This document shows, piece by piece, positions 44,761-53,962 of a stretch of 64,000 bases of DNA. Source of the DNA: Bacteroidales bacterium (GTDB lineage Bacteria; Bacteroidota; Bacteroidia; Bacteroidales; GCA-2748055); NCBI GenBank assembly GCA_029210585.1, contig JARGFP010000016.1:1-64000 (forward strand), given 5' to 3'. A program made the position numbers and the translations under genes. The notes under the pieces were generated by a model. It did no database searches and had not been told where the DNA came from. It worked only from the letters and a program-made list of their open reading frames with translations. Position 1 is the first letter of the stretch. Each line of letters opens with the position of its first letter.

Positions 44761-45690
44761 ATGCAAGCTACTGCAAAACAAAAATGGATGTTTATCGTCA
44801 ATCCGATAGCAGGAAATGGTCACGGGAAAAAGATTATTCCTGAACTTGAAAGCAAGATCAGCCAGTACGACATCCCCGGGGAGATTGTAGCTACAGAAAG
44901 GCCCGGACATGCCATTGAACTTTCTGCCAGGTGCGCTGCCGCGGGGTATACCCACATCATTGCTGTCGGCGGCGATGGTACCATGAATGAAGTAGCGAAG
45001 TCGTTGCTTGACACCAAAGGGATCATCACCGGCATCATTCCGGCTGGCACGGGGAATGATTTTGTGCAGATCCTGGGATATCCCGACCGTTTTGAGGCGA
45101 GTCACTGGGATATTTTTTTCCGCCAGCACCTCGTAATGATGGATTATGGGACCTGCAATACCATTCCTTTTTTAAACGGAATGGGACTGGGATTTGACGC
45201 GGAGGTAGCAGCCAAAAATTACATTGCCCCGGGGGAGACAAAGATGGGAGGAAAAGGCAAGTACCTGAAAGCAATCCTGGGAACATTGTTCTTTTTCAAG
45301 GAATACAGGGTGATGGTAAAGCGCGATGGCAACGTGGAGGAGACAGATTGTTTTATCAATACCATTTCAAATGGCCGGCGGTATGGGGGTGGCTTTTATC
45401 TCACCCCACATGCCATTGCCAACGACGGACTCCTGGACGTCTGCATGGTTAAAAAGCTTGGATTACTGAAACGACTTGATATACTGTTGAAGGCAACCAA
45501 GGGAGCCCATACCAAGGACAGGAAAGTACATTACTATACCACAGATCACCTGGAAGTTGATTTCGGGAAAGAGGTGCCATTCCATGTGGATGGCGAAGTA
45601 TTCTATGCATCGAAATTTGATGTGAGGATTTATCATGCCAAAATTCCTATTATATTTAATCCTGAAGGCAATCATTTTTTCAGACTTTGA
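44761..45690 (+). CDS. Diacylglycerol/sphingolipid-type lipid kinase (YegS/LCB5 family)
   Basis: The 309-residue kinase has the nucleotide-binding opening MFIVNPIAGNGHGKKIIPEL and the catalytic signature GGDGTMNEVAKSLL (about 70-83), followed by IPAGTGNDFVQIL. The C-terminal beta-sandwich includes MGLGFDAEVA and DGLLDVCMVKK. The family phosphorylates diacylglycerol, or long-chain bases such as ceramide. Because many Bacteroidota make sphingolipids, a sphingolipid substrate is possible but not proven. Confidence 0.92.
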   Translation: MQATAKQKWMFIVNPIAGNGHGKKIIPELESKISQYDIPGEIVATERPGHAIELSARCAAAGYTHIIAVGGDGTMNEVAKSLLDTKGIITGIIPAGTGNDFVQILGYPDRFEASHWDIFFRQHLVMMDYGTCNTIPFLNGMGLGFDAEVAAKNYIAPGETKMGGKGKYLKAILGTLFFFKEYRVMVKRDGNVEETDCFINTISNGRRYGGGFYLTPHAIANDGLLDVCMVKKLGLLKRLDILLKATKGAHTKDRKVHYYTTDHLEVDFGKEVPFHVDGEVFYASKFDVRIYHAKIPIIFNPEGNHFFRL

Positions 45691-45700
45691 TATAAATCAG

Positions 45701-46357
45701 GTGACAGGCACAGCATCATATATCGCAGCATTCGATCTTGACAACACCATTCTTTCTGTCAACAGCAGCAGGATTGTCGTGAAAAAATCCAGGGAAATGG
45801 GGTTCATGACCAACCGGGAATTCAGGCAGGCAATCTATTACTCTCTCGTGTACAAATTCGATCTTAAAAATGCGAATGAAATAGTACTTTCCATGATGCA
45901 TTGGTTGAAGGGTTTAAAAGAAGAGGATGTGAATACGCTCGCAAGCGAAAAAGTGGTCCCTGCCCTGTTGAAAACAATCCGGCCGGAGATCCTGGATGAG
46001 ATCGCAATGCACAGGAAAAACAATGGCCGGGTGGTCCTGCTTTCCTCTGCTTTGCCCTATCTCTGCATGCCGGTAGCAGATCACCTTCAGATGGATGATG
46101 TGGTGTGTTCACTTCTTGAAATCAACGAGGGACAATTTACCGGGAAAGCCAGTCGCAAACTGGTGTTTGGAATGGAAAAGGCCGTTCGGATGAAAGAGTA
46201 TTGCGCATTAAACGGGTTCCCGCTGGAGACGGCCTGGTATTATGGTGATGCATATACAGACCGGTTCGTGATGCAATCAGTCGGAAATCCGGTTGCCGTT
46301 AAGCCGGAGCTTAAACTCCTGTGGATGGCGAAACGCAGGGGGTGGAAAATCCTCTAA
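45701..46357 (+). CDS. HAD-superfamily (IB) phosphatase
   Basis: The 218-residue hydrolase opens with the nucleophile motif AAFDLDNTILSV (D-x-D). Motif II is LLSSALP, and motif IV lies in WYYGDAYTDRFVMQSVG. The GTG start at 45701 leaves a ten-base gap after the lipid kinase. An ATG at 45635 would instead overlap it by 56 bases and add an unusual hydrophobic N-terminus. IB members include phosphoserine and lipid-phosphate phosphatases, so removal of phosphate from a lipid made by the previous two enzymes is plausible but inferred. Confidence 0.88.
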   Translation: MTGTASYIAAFDLDNTILSVNSSRIVVKKSREMGFMTNREFRQAIYYSLVYKFDLKNANEIVLSMMHWLKGLKEEDVNTLASEKVVPALLKTIRPEILDEIAMHRKNNGRVVLLSSALPYLCMPVADHLQMDDVVCSLLEINEGQFTGKASRKLVFGMEKAVRMKEYCALNGFPLETAWYYGDAYTDRFVMQSVGNPVAVKPELKLLWMAKRRGWKIL

Positions 46358-46402
46358 AAACCTTCTTAAATTCTCTCCTTGACCAGGAGAAGCAGCATCG
46401 GA

Positions 46403-46429
46403 ATAATATTCCTTAAGGGAGGGAATATT
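46403..46429. other. Stem-loop after the HAD gene
   Basis: AATATTCC (46405-46412) pairs with GGAATATT (46422-46429) around a nine-base loop. No T-run follows, so it is a weak candidate for a terminator or RNA-stability hairpin between the HAD gene and the convergent phosphoesterase gene. Confidence 0.35.
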
Positions 46430-46507
46430 ACTGTGCGGGATCATTCGAAATTACTTCAATCAATAAGTGATTTAAAAAATTGTAATATTCTATAAATTAA
46501 AGCATTG

Positions 46508-47446
46508 TCACTTAATGTTTTTTACATTCCCGATGGAAAACCGGTCCACAGGATCAAGCATATTGCTCAGGGCATAGAAGGCAATGGTAAGTTCCGTTCC
46601 GTCCCAGGTACCCTTGATTGCTCCGAAGTCATCATCATAACATGTCACGGCAAATTCCTGTTCATCCAACGGATTCACACCGCATTCATAAAGTGATTTT
46701 CCACTGGCACCATTGATGACATAATAGGGTCCTTCCTCGTCCGTCCTTTCAATCCGGGAATAGAGATGGTCATGACCGGTAAAGACCACATCCACATCCA
46801 TCGCATAATAATCCAGCTGCATTTTTTGCTCGTTACCGTGCCTCCCGGTTGAATAGGGTGAATGGTGAAAATATACAATATTAAATGTCTTCCCGGTATT
46901 TGCAAGCTGCTCCTTCAGCCAGGGTTCCTGTTCACCCATAAATGATGCTGTTGAATTCATTGAAAAAAAAGCAATGTCGCCCCATGTAAATGTATAATAT
47001 GCTTCATTCCCGGGCAGGGTGAAGAAGTTCAGATAGGGTTTCATTCCACTGATCCCATAGGTATCATGGTTCCCCGGGCTGGGGAAAAAACGGTTGAGCT
47101 GTTCATCAAATGCCTTCCCATTGCACTGGTATTGCTCCTCTGCATCGTAATTGTAAATATAGTCCCCGTAATGTTTGGTAATATTGTCTTCTATGGTTGA
47201 CATCTCACCCTGATCATAGTTATTGTCCCCGGTAGTGATAATAAAATCGGGATCCCAGCTTTTTACCAGGTCCGCCACTGCTGCCTCATTTTCACTGTCA
47301 AGCCCATAGTCACCAATCACTGCGAACACCAGGGAATCAGCTGGGATATTTACCTCAATACCAGGGGGATCTGTAAGCGAAATTTTGTCGCAGCCCCATG
47401 CAACGAAAAAGAAAAATCCAATGAAAAGCAATAGTTTTTTACGCAT
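46508..47446 (-). CDS. Metallophosphoesterase lipoprotein
   Basis: The start was put at MRKKLLLFIGFFFFVAWGC, which gives a lipoprotein signal (lipobox ending in WGC, Cys at 19). The calcineurin-like metal ligands follow in order: FAVIGDYG, TTGDNNYDQG, GNHDTYG, YFHHSPYSTG and GHDHLYSR. The sequence resembles purple-acid-phosphatase-like members such as PhoD-unrelated secreted phosphodiesterases. It is anchored to the outer or inner membrane facing out of the cytoplasm. It is divergent from cydA. The upstream frame to 47512 has no signal features. Confidence 0.92.
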   Translation of the reverse strand: MRKKLLLFIGFFFFVAWGCDKISLTDPPGIEVNIPADSLVFAVIGDYGLDSENEAAVADLVKSWDPDFIITTGDNNYDQGEMSTIEDNITKHYGDYIYNYDAEEQYQCNGKAFDEQLNRFFPSPGNHDTYGISGMKPYLNFFTLPGNEAYYTFTWGDIAFFSMNSTASFMGEQEPWLKEQLANTGKTFNIVYFHHSPYSTGRHGNEQKMQLDYYAMDVDVVFTGHDHLYSRIERTDEEGPYYVINGASGKSLYECGVNPLDEQEFAVTCYDDDFGAIKGTWDGTELTIAFYALSNMLDPVDRFSIGNVKNIK

Positions 47447-47617
47447 GACTTCAGCTTTATAACCAGGTTGTAAAAGTAAAATATATCCCGATAACGGCCG
47501 TATGTTACACAATTAGTTTTTGCTATTTAGATTTTTTTGCCGATAAATGATACATAAATGCAATATTTTTCAGAAATTAGTCAGTGTATAAGCATTTTGA
47601 ACTTAAACCCCGGCATT

Positions 47618-48997
47618 ATGGATGTAGAAATACTTTCCCGACTCCAGTTTGCGTTCACCATTGCCTTTCACTATATCTATCCTCCCATAACCATCGGTTT
47701 GGGGCTGATCATGGTGACCATGGAAGGCATCTACCTGCGAACCGGAAACAAGATCTATGAAAACATGGTGAAATTCTGGACCAGGATCTTTGCCCTCACC
47801 TTCGGCATTGGCGTTGCCACGGGTATCGTGATGGAATTTGAGTTTGGCACCAACTGGGCAGCATATTCCAGGTATGTGGGTGATGTTTTCGGCAGTGCAC
47901 TTGCTGCAGAGGGGATTTTCGCCTTCGCACTTGAAAGCGGGTTTCTCGGGGTACTTCTCTTTGGCTGGAACAAGATCAGCTCCCGGGTGCATTTCATTGC
48001 CACGATCGGCGTTTTCCTCGGATCCATGTTCTCTGCAGTATGGATTGTTGTTGCCAACAGCTGGCAGCAAACCCCTGCAGGCTATCATATTGTCGGGGAG
48101 GGACTGAATGCACGTGCCGAGATCACGGATTTCTGGGCCATGGTGTTCAATCCTTCATCCGTCGACAGGCTGCTGCATGTCTGGTTCGGTGCGTTCCTGG
48201 CTGGTGCCTTCCTTGTGATCAGTGTGCATGCGTATTATCTTCTTAAAGACCGATACGTGGAACTTTCGCAGAAAGCGCTGAAGATCGCACTGATAGTAGC
48301 CACAATTGCTGCATTCGCCCAGCTGATTATCGGCCACCAGTCGGCCGACGGCGTTGCAGTAAACCAGCCTGCCAAGCTTGCCGCATTTGAAGGTCATTAC
48401 CCGGAAGATGCCCCAGGCGACCTCTACCTTATCGGCTGGGTCAACGAAGAAAAACAGGAGGTCAGGGGAATCAAGCTTCCCGGCGGACTCAGTTTCCTGG
48501 TTGACTGGAATTTCACTACACCAATCAAGGGATTGAATGCATTTCCCGAAGATGCACGTCCGGGAGCAGTCAATGCCATCTTCCAGTTCTACCACCTCAT
48601 GGTCGCCATCGGGCTGCTGCTGATTGCAATCACACTCTACGGAACGGTGCAATGGTGGCGTGGAAAAATATTCAGCCAGCGTTGGTTCCTCTGGCTGCTG
48701 GTCCCTGCAGTACTGCTGCCACAGATTTCCAACCAGGTAGGATGGTTTGCCGCAGAAATGGGACGGCAGCCCTGGGTGGTATACGGGCACCTGAGAACTG
48801 CCGACGCCCTTTCAGAATCTGTAACCGCCAGTAACGTTTTGTTTTCCCTTATCTTTTTTACACTTATTTATGCCCTCCTCCTGTTGCTGTACCTCTACCT
48901 GATGGATAAAAAAATAAAGATGGGTCCGTACGATGAAAGTGAGATCCGGGACCGGCTCAGGCTAAAAGACATCGCAGCGCAATTTGAAAACAAATAA
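47618..48997 (+). CDS. cydA: Cytochrome bd ubiquinol oxidase subunit I
   Basis: Subunit I holds hemes b558, b595 and d. The start was set at [23 protein letters not shown]; the ATG at 47558 gives an unusual N-terminus. Heme ligands are visible: His in [12 protein letters not shown], His in [11 protein letters not shown] and Met in [11 protein letters not shown]. The Glu pair [16 protein letters not shown] forms the proton path. The Q-loop is short, as in most non-enterobacterial forms. It is co-transcribed with cydB after 12 bases and allows respiration at low oxygen. Confidence 0.96.
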   Translation: MDVEILSRLQFAFTIAFHYIYPPITIGLGLIMVTMEGIYLRTGNKIYENMVKFWTRIFALTFGIGVATGIVMEFEFGTNWAAYSRYVGDVFGSALAAEGIFAFALESGFLGVLLFGWNKISSRVHFIATIGVFLGSMFSAVWIVVANSWQQTPAGYHIVGEGLNARAEITDFWAMVFNPSSVDRLLHVWFGAFLAGAFLVISVHAYYLLKDRYVELSQKALKIALIVATIAAFAQLIIGHQSADGVAVNQPAKLAAFEGHYPEDAPGDLYLIGWVNEEKQEVRGIKLPGGLSFLVDWNFTTPIKGLNAFPEDARPGAVNAIFQFYHLMVAIGLLLIAITLYGTVQWWRGKIFSQRWFLWLLVPAVLLPQISNQVGWFAAEMGRQPWVVYGHLRTADALSESVTASNVLFSLIFFTLIYALLLLLYLYLMDKKIKMGPYDESEIRDRLRLKDIAAQFENK

Positions 48998-49009
48998 ACC
49001 CCAAATATT

Positions 49010-50047
49010 ATGCAGACTTTTCTCGGTATAGATTATCCAACATGGTGGTTTTTGGTGGTCGGTGCATTGTTCTCAGGCTATGCGATCCTGGATGGTTTCG
49101 ACCTGGGAGCAGGTGCGTGGCACCTTTTCTTCAGGGATGACAAGAGCCGACGCATCGCGCTAAATGCTGTGGGTCCTGTCTGGGACGGCAATGAAGTCTG
49201 GCTGGTCATCGGCGGCGGAGCTCTTTTTGCCGGATTTCCAGAGGCATATGCCACGCTGTTTTCTGCCATGTACATTCCATTTATATTGTTTCTCGGATTC
49301 CTGATCTTCAGGGCTGTATCCATTGAATTCCGTGGCAAGGAGCCCATGAAATGGTGGCGGAACCTCTGGGATGTAAGTTACAGCATATCAAGCGCTATGC
49401 TGGCGCTACTGCTCGGGGTCGTCCTGGGCAATGTCCTGATCGGAATGAGCATGGATGAAAATTTTGTATATACGGGTCACTGGCTTGAATTCCTGAACCC
49501 ATATGCCCTTGCGGTTGGACTGATGAGCCTTGCACTTTTCATGGTCCATGGAGCCATATACCTGACCATGAAAACAGAAGGAGTCCTTTTCAAGAAAGTG
49601 TACCGGCTGCTCTGGCGGGCCATCCTGGTTTTTGTGGGCATGTTCATCATCGTAACCATCATTTCGATCATCTCCTTTCCCCATCTTACCGACAGGTTCA
49701 AAGAAAACCCGGTACTCCTGGTCATTCCCCTGCTTGCTTTCCTGAGCATCGCAAATGTTCCCAGGCTGGCCAGCAAGGGAAAATTCACACGTTCATTTAT
49801 CTTCTCTGCCATGTCCATCAGCTTCCTCCTGATCCTTGTTGCCGTTGAGCTTTACCCCGTGATTCTTCTTGACCGTGGTGCAGATCCGGGGAACGATCTT
49901 GACATCTTTCTTGCAGCTTCATCCGATAAGGCTCTGGGTATTATGCTTACCATTACTGCCATTGGCTTACCACTGGTGATTGCATATACCGTTTTTGTAT
50001 ACAGGACCTTCTGGGGCAAGGTGAAGCTGGATGAGTCCAGTTATTAA
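49010..50047 (+). CDS. cydB: Cytochrome bd ubiquinol oxidase subunit II
   Basis: The 345-residue partner of CydA has eight membrane helices. The start MQTFLGIDYPTWWFLVVGALFSGYAILDGFDLGAG carries the conserved GYAILDGFDLG, and AVGPVWDGNEVWLVIGGGALFAGFP follows. No small third subunit (CydX type) is seen after it; the next frame begins 34 bases downstream and is unrelated. Confidence 0.96.
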   Translation: MQTFLGIDYPTWWFLVVGALFSGYAILDGFDLGAGAWHLFFRDDKSRRIALNAVGPVWDGNEVWLVIGGGALFAGFPEAYATLFSAMYIPFILFLGFLIFRAVSIEFRGKEPMKWWRNLWDVSYSISSAMLALLLGVVLGNVLIGMSMDENFVYTGHWLEFLNPYALAVGLMSLALFMVHGAIYLTMKTEGVLFKKVYRLLWRAILVFVGMFIIVTIISIISFPHLTDRFKENPVLLVIPLLAFLSIANVPRLASKGKFTRSFIFSAMSISFLLILVAVELYPVILLDRGADPGNDLDIFLAASSDKALGIMLTITAIGLPLVIAYTVFVYRTFWGKVKLDESSY

Positions 50048-50081
50048 ACCATTCTCCAGCTTCACTAATCTGTATTGACAA

Positions 50082-51905
50082 GTGGATGCGCAGAAGGCAA
50101 AAAGTGCCGCTGGCAATTTTGCCATCCAGGCCGAGAAGGACGAAACAGGTGGTGAAGCACTTTTCGAGGTAAAAAGATCTGACGGTTCTGTCGCTTTCGC
50201 TGTGTATGAAGACATGGTGTGGGTATATGCAAAGGAGGATACCAAGGGATTGAAAGGAGGGTTTGCCGTGGGTGGATACAATTCAACCAAAGCAGGCCAG
50301 GATGAATACATGCGGATCACTCCCGATAGTGTGCGGGTGTACATCAACGAAGAGAATGTAAAAGGCAAAAAAGGCGGATTTGCTGTTGGCGGATACAAAT
50401 CTGCTACAAAAGGAATTGGAGAACAGTACCTGCATGTATCGGGCAATGATCCGGCAACTGATGACTATTCGATCGCCCTGGGTGTCAAGGCAGATGCTTC
50501 AGGACCCTACTCCACAGCCATTGGGTACAACTCCCTGGCAAATGGTTATTCCTCTTTTGCAGCTGGATTGAACAGCCAGGCTACCAGTAGCAACTCAATC
50601 GCCATAGGCAATAGCACTATTTCAGCGGGCAATAATGCAACATCGATGGGGTACCAGTCGGAAACCAATGGAGAAAGATCCATCGCCATCGGCTCCTATT
50701 ACAGCCACTCATTTTCATTACTTCCTTACTTCGATTACGGCAAGAAAGATGATTCCAAAAACGATTTCATTATCTGGCAACCCATCATCAATCCTATTTT
50801 CAGAACCATATACTTTAACAGGGCTAACGTTGCAGAAGGGAAGTATTCCGTATCCCTCGGGAACGGGAACTGGTCAAAAGATGGCGGACTGGCCCTGGGA
50901 TCCAACAATGATGCACACGGCTTCGGATCAGTCGCCCTGGGCGTTTCCAATAAAGCGATCAATACCAGTGCCCTTGCAGCGGGATACAGCAGTGATGCCT
51001 CCGGCTATTACGCTGCTGCCATCGGCAACAATTCCTCAGCCAAGGCATACGGTTCCTTTGTCATCGGACAATATAACCTTGTAACCGGGGATTCAACTAA
51101 ATGGGTGAGTACGGATCCTTTATTTATTGTTGGCAACGGTCTGAATGATGCCAACAGGAACAATGCACTTACGATCTATAAGAACGGGCGTAGTGTATTT
51201 ATGGGTGCAGATGCGAACCTGACACTCAATGACAGACGCACCAGGTTTTTCTATGATTTTACCAGTGGGGCCTTCTCTACGGCACTTGAAGTCTATGGCA
51301 TAAGATCGTATGTGAACCGGATCGATCCTGCAGTAGATAATTATTATTCAGGATTCTTCTTCGATACGGGAACAGAGGGTGAATATCTTGGTTTTTTTGC
51401 AGATTTACGTTCAGGAGATGGTGGAGATGTTGCTGAATATATAATTGATACAGAAGGCAATACAACTCCAGGAGATGTATTGATCGCGGATCCCAATAAT
51501 AATGAAAGTGTATTGATATCAAAAGATGCTTACCAGCCCTCGGTGATCGGGGTGGTGTCAACAGATCCACACCTTGTAATGAATATGCAGATCATCATAG
51601 ATGAAGAAACAGGCAGTTCATTAGAAGGAGTTCAGGCCACCCGCCTGGCCCTGACCGGTCGTGTACCCTGCAAGGTTACCGACGAGAACGGGCCTATACA
51701 GCCTGGTGATCTGCTGACCACCTCCTCAACCCCCGGACATGCCATGAAGTGGACACCCGTGGATGTAACCCAGGCACAGGATTTTGAAACGTTGAAAAGC
51801 ATGCTTGCCATAAATGAGACAAGAAGACATGCAATAATAGGAAAAGCTCTGGAAGCACACAACGGTGGCACTGGCAAGATCATGGTGCTGATCTCGCTCC
51901 AGTAA
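50082..51905 (+). CDS. Head-repeat surface protein without a signal peptide (possibly 5'-truncated)
   Basis: The 607-residue frame starts at GTG 50082, six bases after an in-frame TGA, and carries no signal peptide. The N-terminus (VDAQKAKSAAGNFAIQAEKD) leads into two KGGFAVGGY repeats with the link RITPDSVRVYI, a pattern I know from Bacteroidota fibre-like proteins. After it comes a run of YadA/Hep-Hag-like head repeats (SIALGVKADASGPYSTAIGYN, SVALGVSNKAINTSALAAGYS). The C-terminal part (GDVAEYIIDTEGNTTPGDVLIAD, HAIIGKALEAHNGGTGKIMVLISLQ) is of the usual type. Homologous proteins are normally secreted, so loss of the 5' end next to cydB is likely. Alternatively it is a cytoplasmic or phage-derived fibre. 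Confidence 0.7.
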   Translation: MDAQKAKSAAGNFAIQAEKDETGGEALFEVKRSDGSVAFAVYEDMVWVYAKEDTKGLKGGFAVGGYNSTKAGQDEYMRITPDSVRVYINEENVKGKKGGFAVGGYKSATKGIGEQYLHVSGNDPATDDYSIALGVKADASGPYSTAIGYNSLANGYSSFAAGLNSQATSSNSIAIGNSTISAGNNATSMGYQSETNGERSIAIGSYYSHSFSLLPYFDYGKKDDSKNDFIIWQPIINPIFRTIYFNRANVAEGKYSVSLGNGNWSKDGGLALGSNNDAHGFGSVALGVSNKAINTSALAAGYSSDASGYYAAAIGNNSSAKAYGSFVIGQYNLVTGDSTKWVSTDPLFIVGNGLNDANRNNALTIYKNGRSVFMGADANLTLNDRRTRFFYDFTSGAFSTALEVYGIRSYVNRIDPAVDNYYSGFFFDTGTEGEYLGFFADLRSGDGGDVAEYIIDTEGNTTPGDVLIADPNNNESVLISKDAYQPSVIGVVSTDPHLVMNMQIIIDEETGSSLEGVQATRLALTGRVPCKVTDENGPIQPGDLLTTSSTPGHAMKWTPVDVTQAQDFETLKSMLAINETRRHAIIGKALEAHNGGTGKIMVLISLQ

Positions 51906-52235
51906 CACACACTTATTACAAATTGGATGTTTAAAATGCCCTGAGCCTGCGTTTCTGACTTTTACTGAAAAGCCCTTCCGGTTTTATTTAAAGAGGGTGA
52001 CCCCTATGTTCGGGTCTCCCTTTTTTCAAACCTCCTTCCCCCTGCTGTTTATCCCCAAAATCCTCCACGTGCTCGATCCGGGTTCGAAAATGCAAAAGTA
52101 CATGCCAAAAACATAATTTACTGTAAATGTGATTGTTATTGATAAAACTAACCTGCAAAAAAGAAAATTTGTATTTCGCAGCATAAACAGAGGTTATAAA
52201 GCGTCAGTATCACTAACTTGTGTTGAATTACAGCA
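51906..52235. other. Intergenic region, 330 bp
   Basis: Holds the terminator of the preceding gene and the leader of the acyltransferase gene. No gene was seen. A clear TAnnTTTG box is lacking. Confidence 0.5.
51995..52026 (+). terminator. Terminator after the head-repeat gene
   Basis: Stem GGGTGACCC (51995-52003) / GGGTCTCCC (52012-52020) with one mismatch and an eight-base loop, then six T residues. Confidence 0.85.
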
Positions 52236-53171
52236 TTGGAACAGATGGACACTACCACAAACAGACCAGGAATCCCGAAAGACAGAAAAGTGATCGAAAC
52301 TACCGACTTTGCGTTAGCATCCCCGGTATTCAGGGGAAAAAGAGGTCGGCAGCTGGCTGAATGGATCATGCGCCAATTTTCTATTGACCAGGTCAACAGG
52401 GTTCACAAACAATATGGCAATTTCAAAGGAGCGGCATTCACCTCCAGGCTCCTTGACGATATTGGTGTCCATTACCTGGTTGGAAATGCTGAACGCCTGG
52501 AAAATTTACCGGATGAAGCTTTCATCACGGTTTCCAACCACCCCTACGGAGGTCTCGACGGGATCATGACCATTGATCTGATTGCACAATTGCGTCCTGA
52601 TTACAAATTCATGGTCAACCAGCAATTGGCCAGGATCAAGGCCCTGGAGGATAGCTTTATCCCGGTCACCCCCACCGGGAACAAAAGAAGTGAGATTACT
52701 GCTGCCAGTATCAGGGGAATCCGCGAAACCATCGAACACCTGAAGAACGGACATCCTTTGGGGTTGTTTCCTTCTGGTGCAGTCTCCGATTTCAGCTTAA
52801 CAGAGCTTAAGGTAAGGGACCGCAGGTGGCAGAAAAGCATTTTGCACCTTCTGCATTCATTGAAGGTGCCCATCCTGCCCATCCGCTTTTTTGATCAGAA
52901 TTCCGCCTTTTTCTATTTTCTCGGCCTGCTTAACTGGAGGATCAGGTTACTCAGGCTGCCCACCGAAGTCTTCAACAAAAAAGGCAAACAGCCCCGGATC
53001 GCTATCGGGAACATCATCTCCCCGAAGGAGCAAAAACAATTCTCCAGTCCCGAAGCACTCGGGAGATTTCTTCGAAAATCGGTGTATGAAATGCCATTGC
53101 CGCAAACATTCACTGTGGGGAGCAGGACGAACCCTACACTGCTTAATCACCCACCTGTCGCCACCAACTAA
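52236..53171 (+). CDS. PlsC-superfamily acyltransferase
   Basis: The 311-residue protein has the acyltransferase motif NHPYGGLDGIM (N-H-x4-D-like, about 96-106). Later blocks are NQQLARIKALEDSFIPV, LGLFPSGAVSD (like the FPEG block) and LKVPILPIRFFDQNS. It resembles the hemolysin-like acyltransferases that act on amino-acid lipids (for example GlsA/OlsA types) as well as on lysophospholipids. The gene is followed after eleven bases by a CDP-alcohol phosphatidyltransferase, so a joint lipid pathway is likely. Confidence 0.85.
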   Translation: MEQMDTTTNRPGIPKDRKVIETTDFALASPVFRGKRGRQLAEWIMRQFSIDQVNRVHKQYGNFKGAAFTSRLLDDIGVHYLVGNAERLENLPDEAFITVSNHPYGGLDGIMTIDLIAQLRPDYKFMVNQQLARIKALEDSFIPVTPTGNKRSEITAASIRGIRETIEHLKNGHPLGLFPSGAVSDFSLTELKVRDRRWQKSILHLLHSLKVPILPIRFFDQNSAFFYFLGLLNWRIRLLRLPTEVFNKKGKQPRIAIGNIISPKEQKQFSSPEALGRFLRKSVYEMPLPQTFTVGSRTNPTLLNHPPVATN

Positions 53172-53182
53172 AACTACCTACA

Positions 53183-53863
53183 ATGAGATCCCACCACAAC
53201 AATGACATTATCAAAGCCATTTTCAGGGACCGCCCTAGATCAAACCTGCTTAAAAAACATGAACAAAAGGCGATCTCCGGGTTGGTCAGACGAATTCCGG
53301 GTTGGATCAATTCCGATATACTCACCGGAATCGGACTCTCGGGAAATATCATCGTTGCTATTGCCTTTATACTTGCCTCCATCTACAGCACCCCTTTGTT
53401 GCTGCTCGGACTGGTCGGATTCTTCATCAGCTGGTTCGGTGACTCCCTGGATGGCAGGCTCGCCTATTACAGGAATATACCCCGCAAACACTACGGTTTT
53501 ACCCTCGATATCACCATCGACTGGATCAGTATCATCATTGTCGGTTTTGGATACATCATCTACGCAGAAGGTTCCTGGGAACTCCTCGGGTATGGATTTG
53601 TGGTGATGTACGGCTGGGAAATGATCCTGGCACTGACCAGGTACAGGCTCACGGATCAGTATGTAATCGACTCAGGGAAAATGGGACCTACGGAGGTGAG
53701 ACTCATCATCTGCACACTGTTGATCACAGAGGTACTGCTTCCCGGATCCCTTTATTACCTGGCAGCAGTAGTGGTTGCAGTTCTCTTCCTTGTGAATATC
53801 ATTGATACCGTTAAATTGCTGAAACTCGCCGATGAGTTCGACCGTCAGGAAAAGGCACATTGA
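53183..53863 (+). CDS. CDP-alcohol phosphatidyltransferase
   Basis: Integral membrane enzyme that moves a phosphatidyl or similar group from a CDP-activated donor to an alcohol. The 226 residues have about six helices. The family motif D-x2-D-G-x2-A ... G-x3-D-x3-D reads DSLDGRLAYYRN and GFTLDITID (about 90-116). The Arg that usually follows the Ala is replaced by Tyr. The four acidic metal ligands are kept. The acceptor is unknown: glycerol-phosphate, serine, inositol or another alcohol. Confidence 0.9.
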   Translation: MRSHHNNDIIKAIFRDRPRSNLLKKHEQKAISGLVRRIPGWINSDILTGIGLSGNIIVAIAFILASIYSTPLLLLGLVGFFISWFGDSLDGRLAYYRNIPRKHYGFTLDITIDWISIIIVGFGYIIYAEGSWELLGYGFVVMYGWEMILALTRYRLTDQYVIDSGKMGPTEVRLIICTLLITEVLLPGSLYYLAAVVVAVLFLVNIIDTVKLLKLADEFDRQEKAH

Positions 53864-53962
53864 GCCCCCTTCGCCATCAACAATTACAACTCCAAACGGA
53901 TGACCAGCAATTGAGATTTCCTGACTGATGGTAAAGGTAAGGCGCTCTGAATGAATTAAAAA

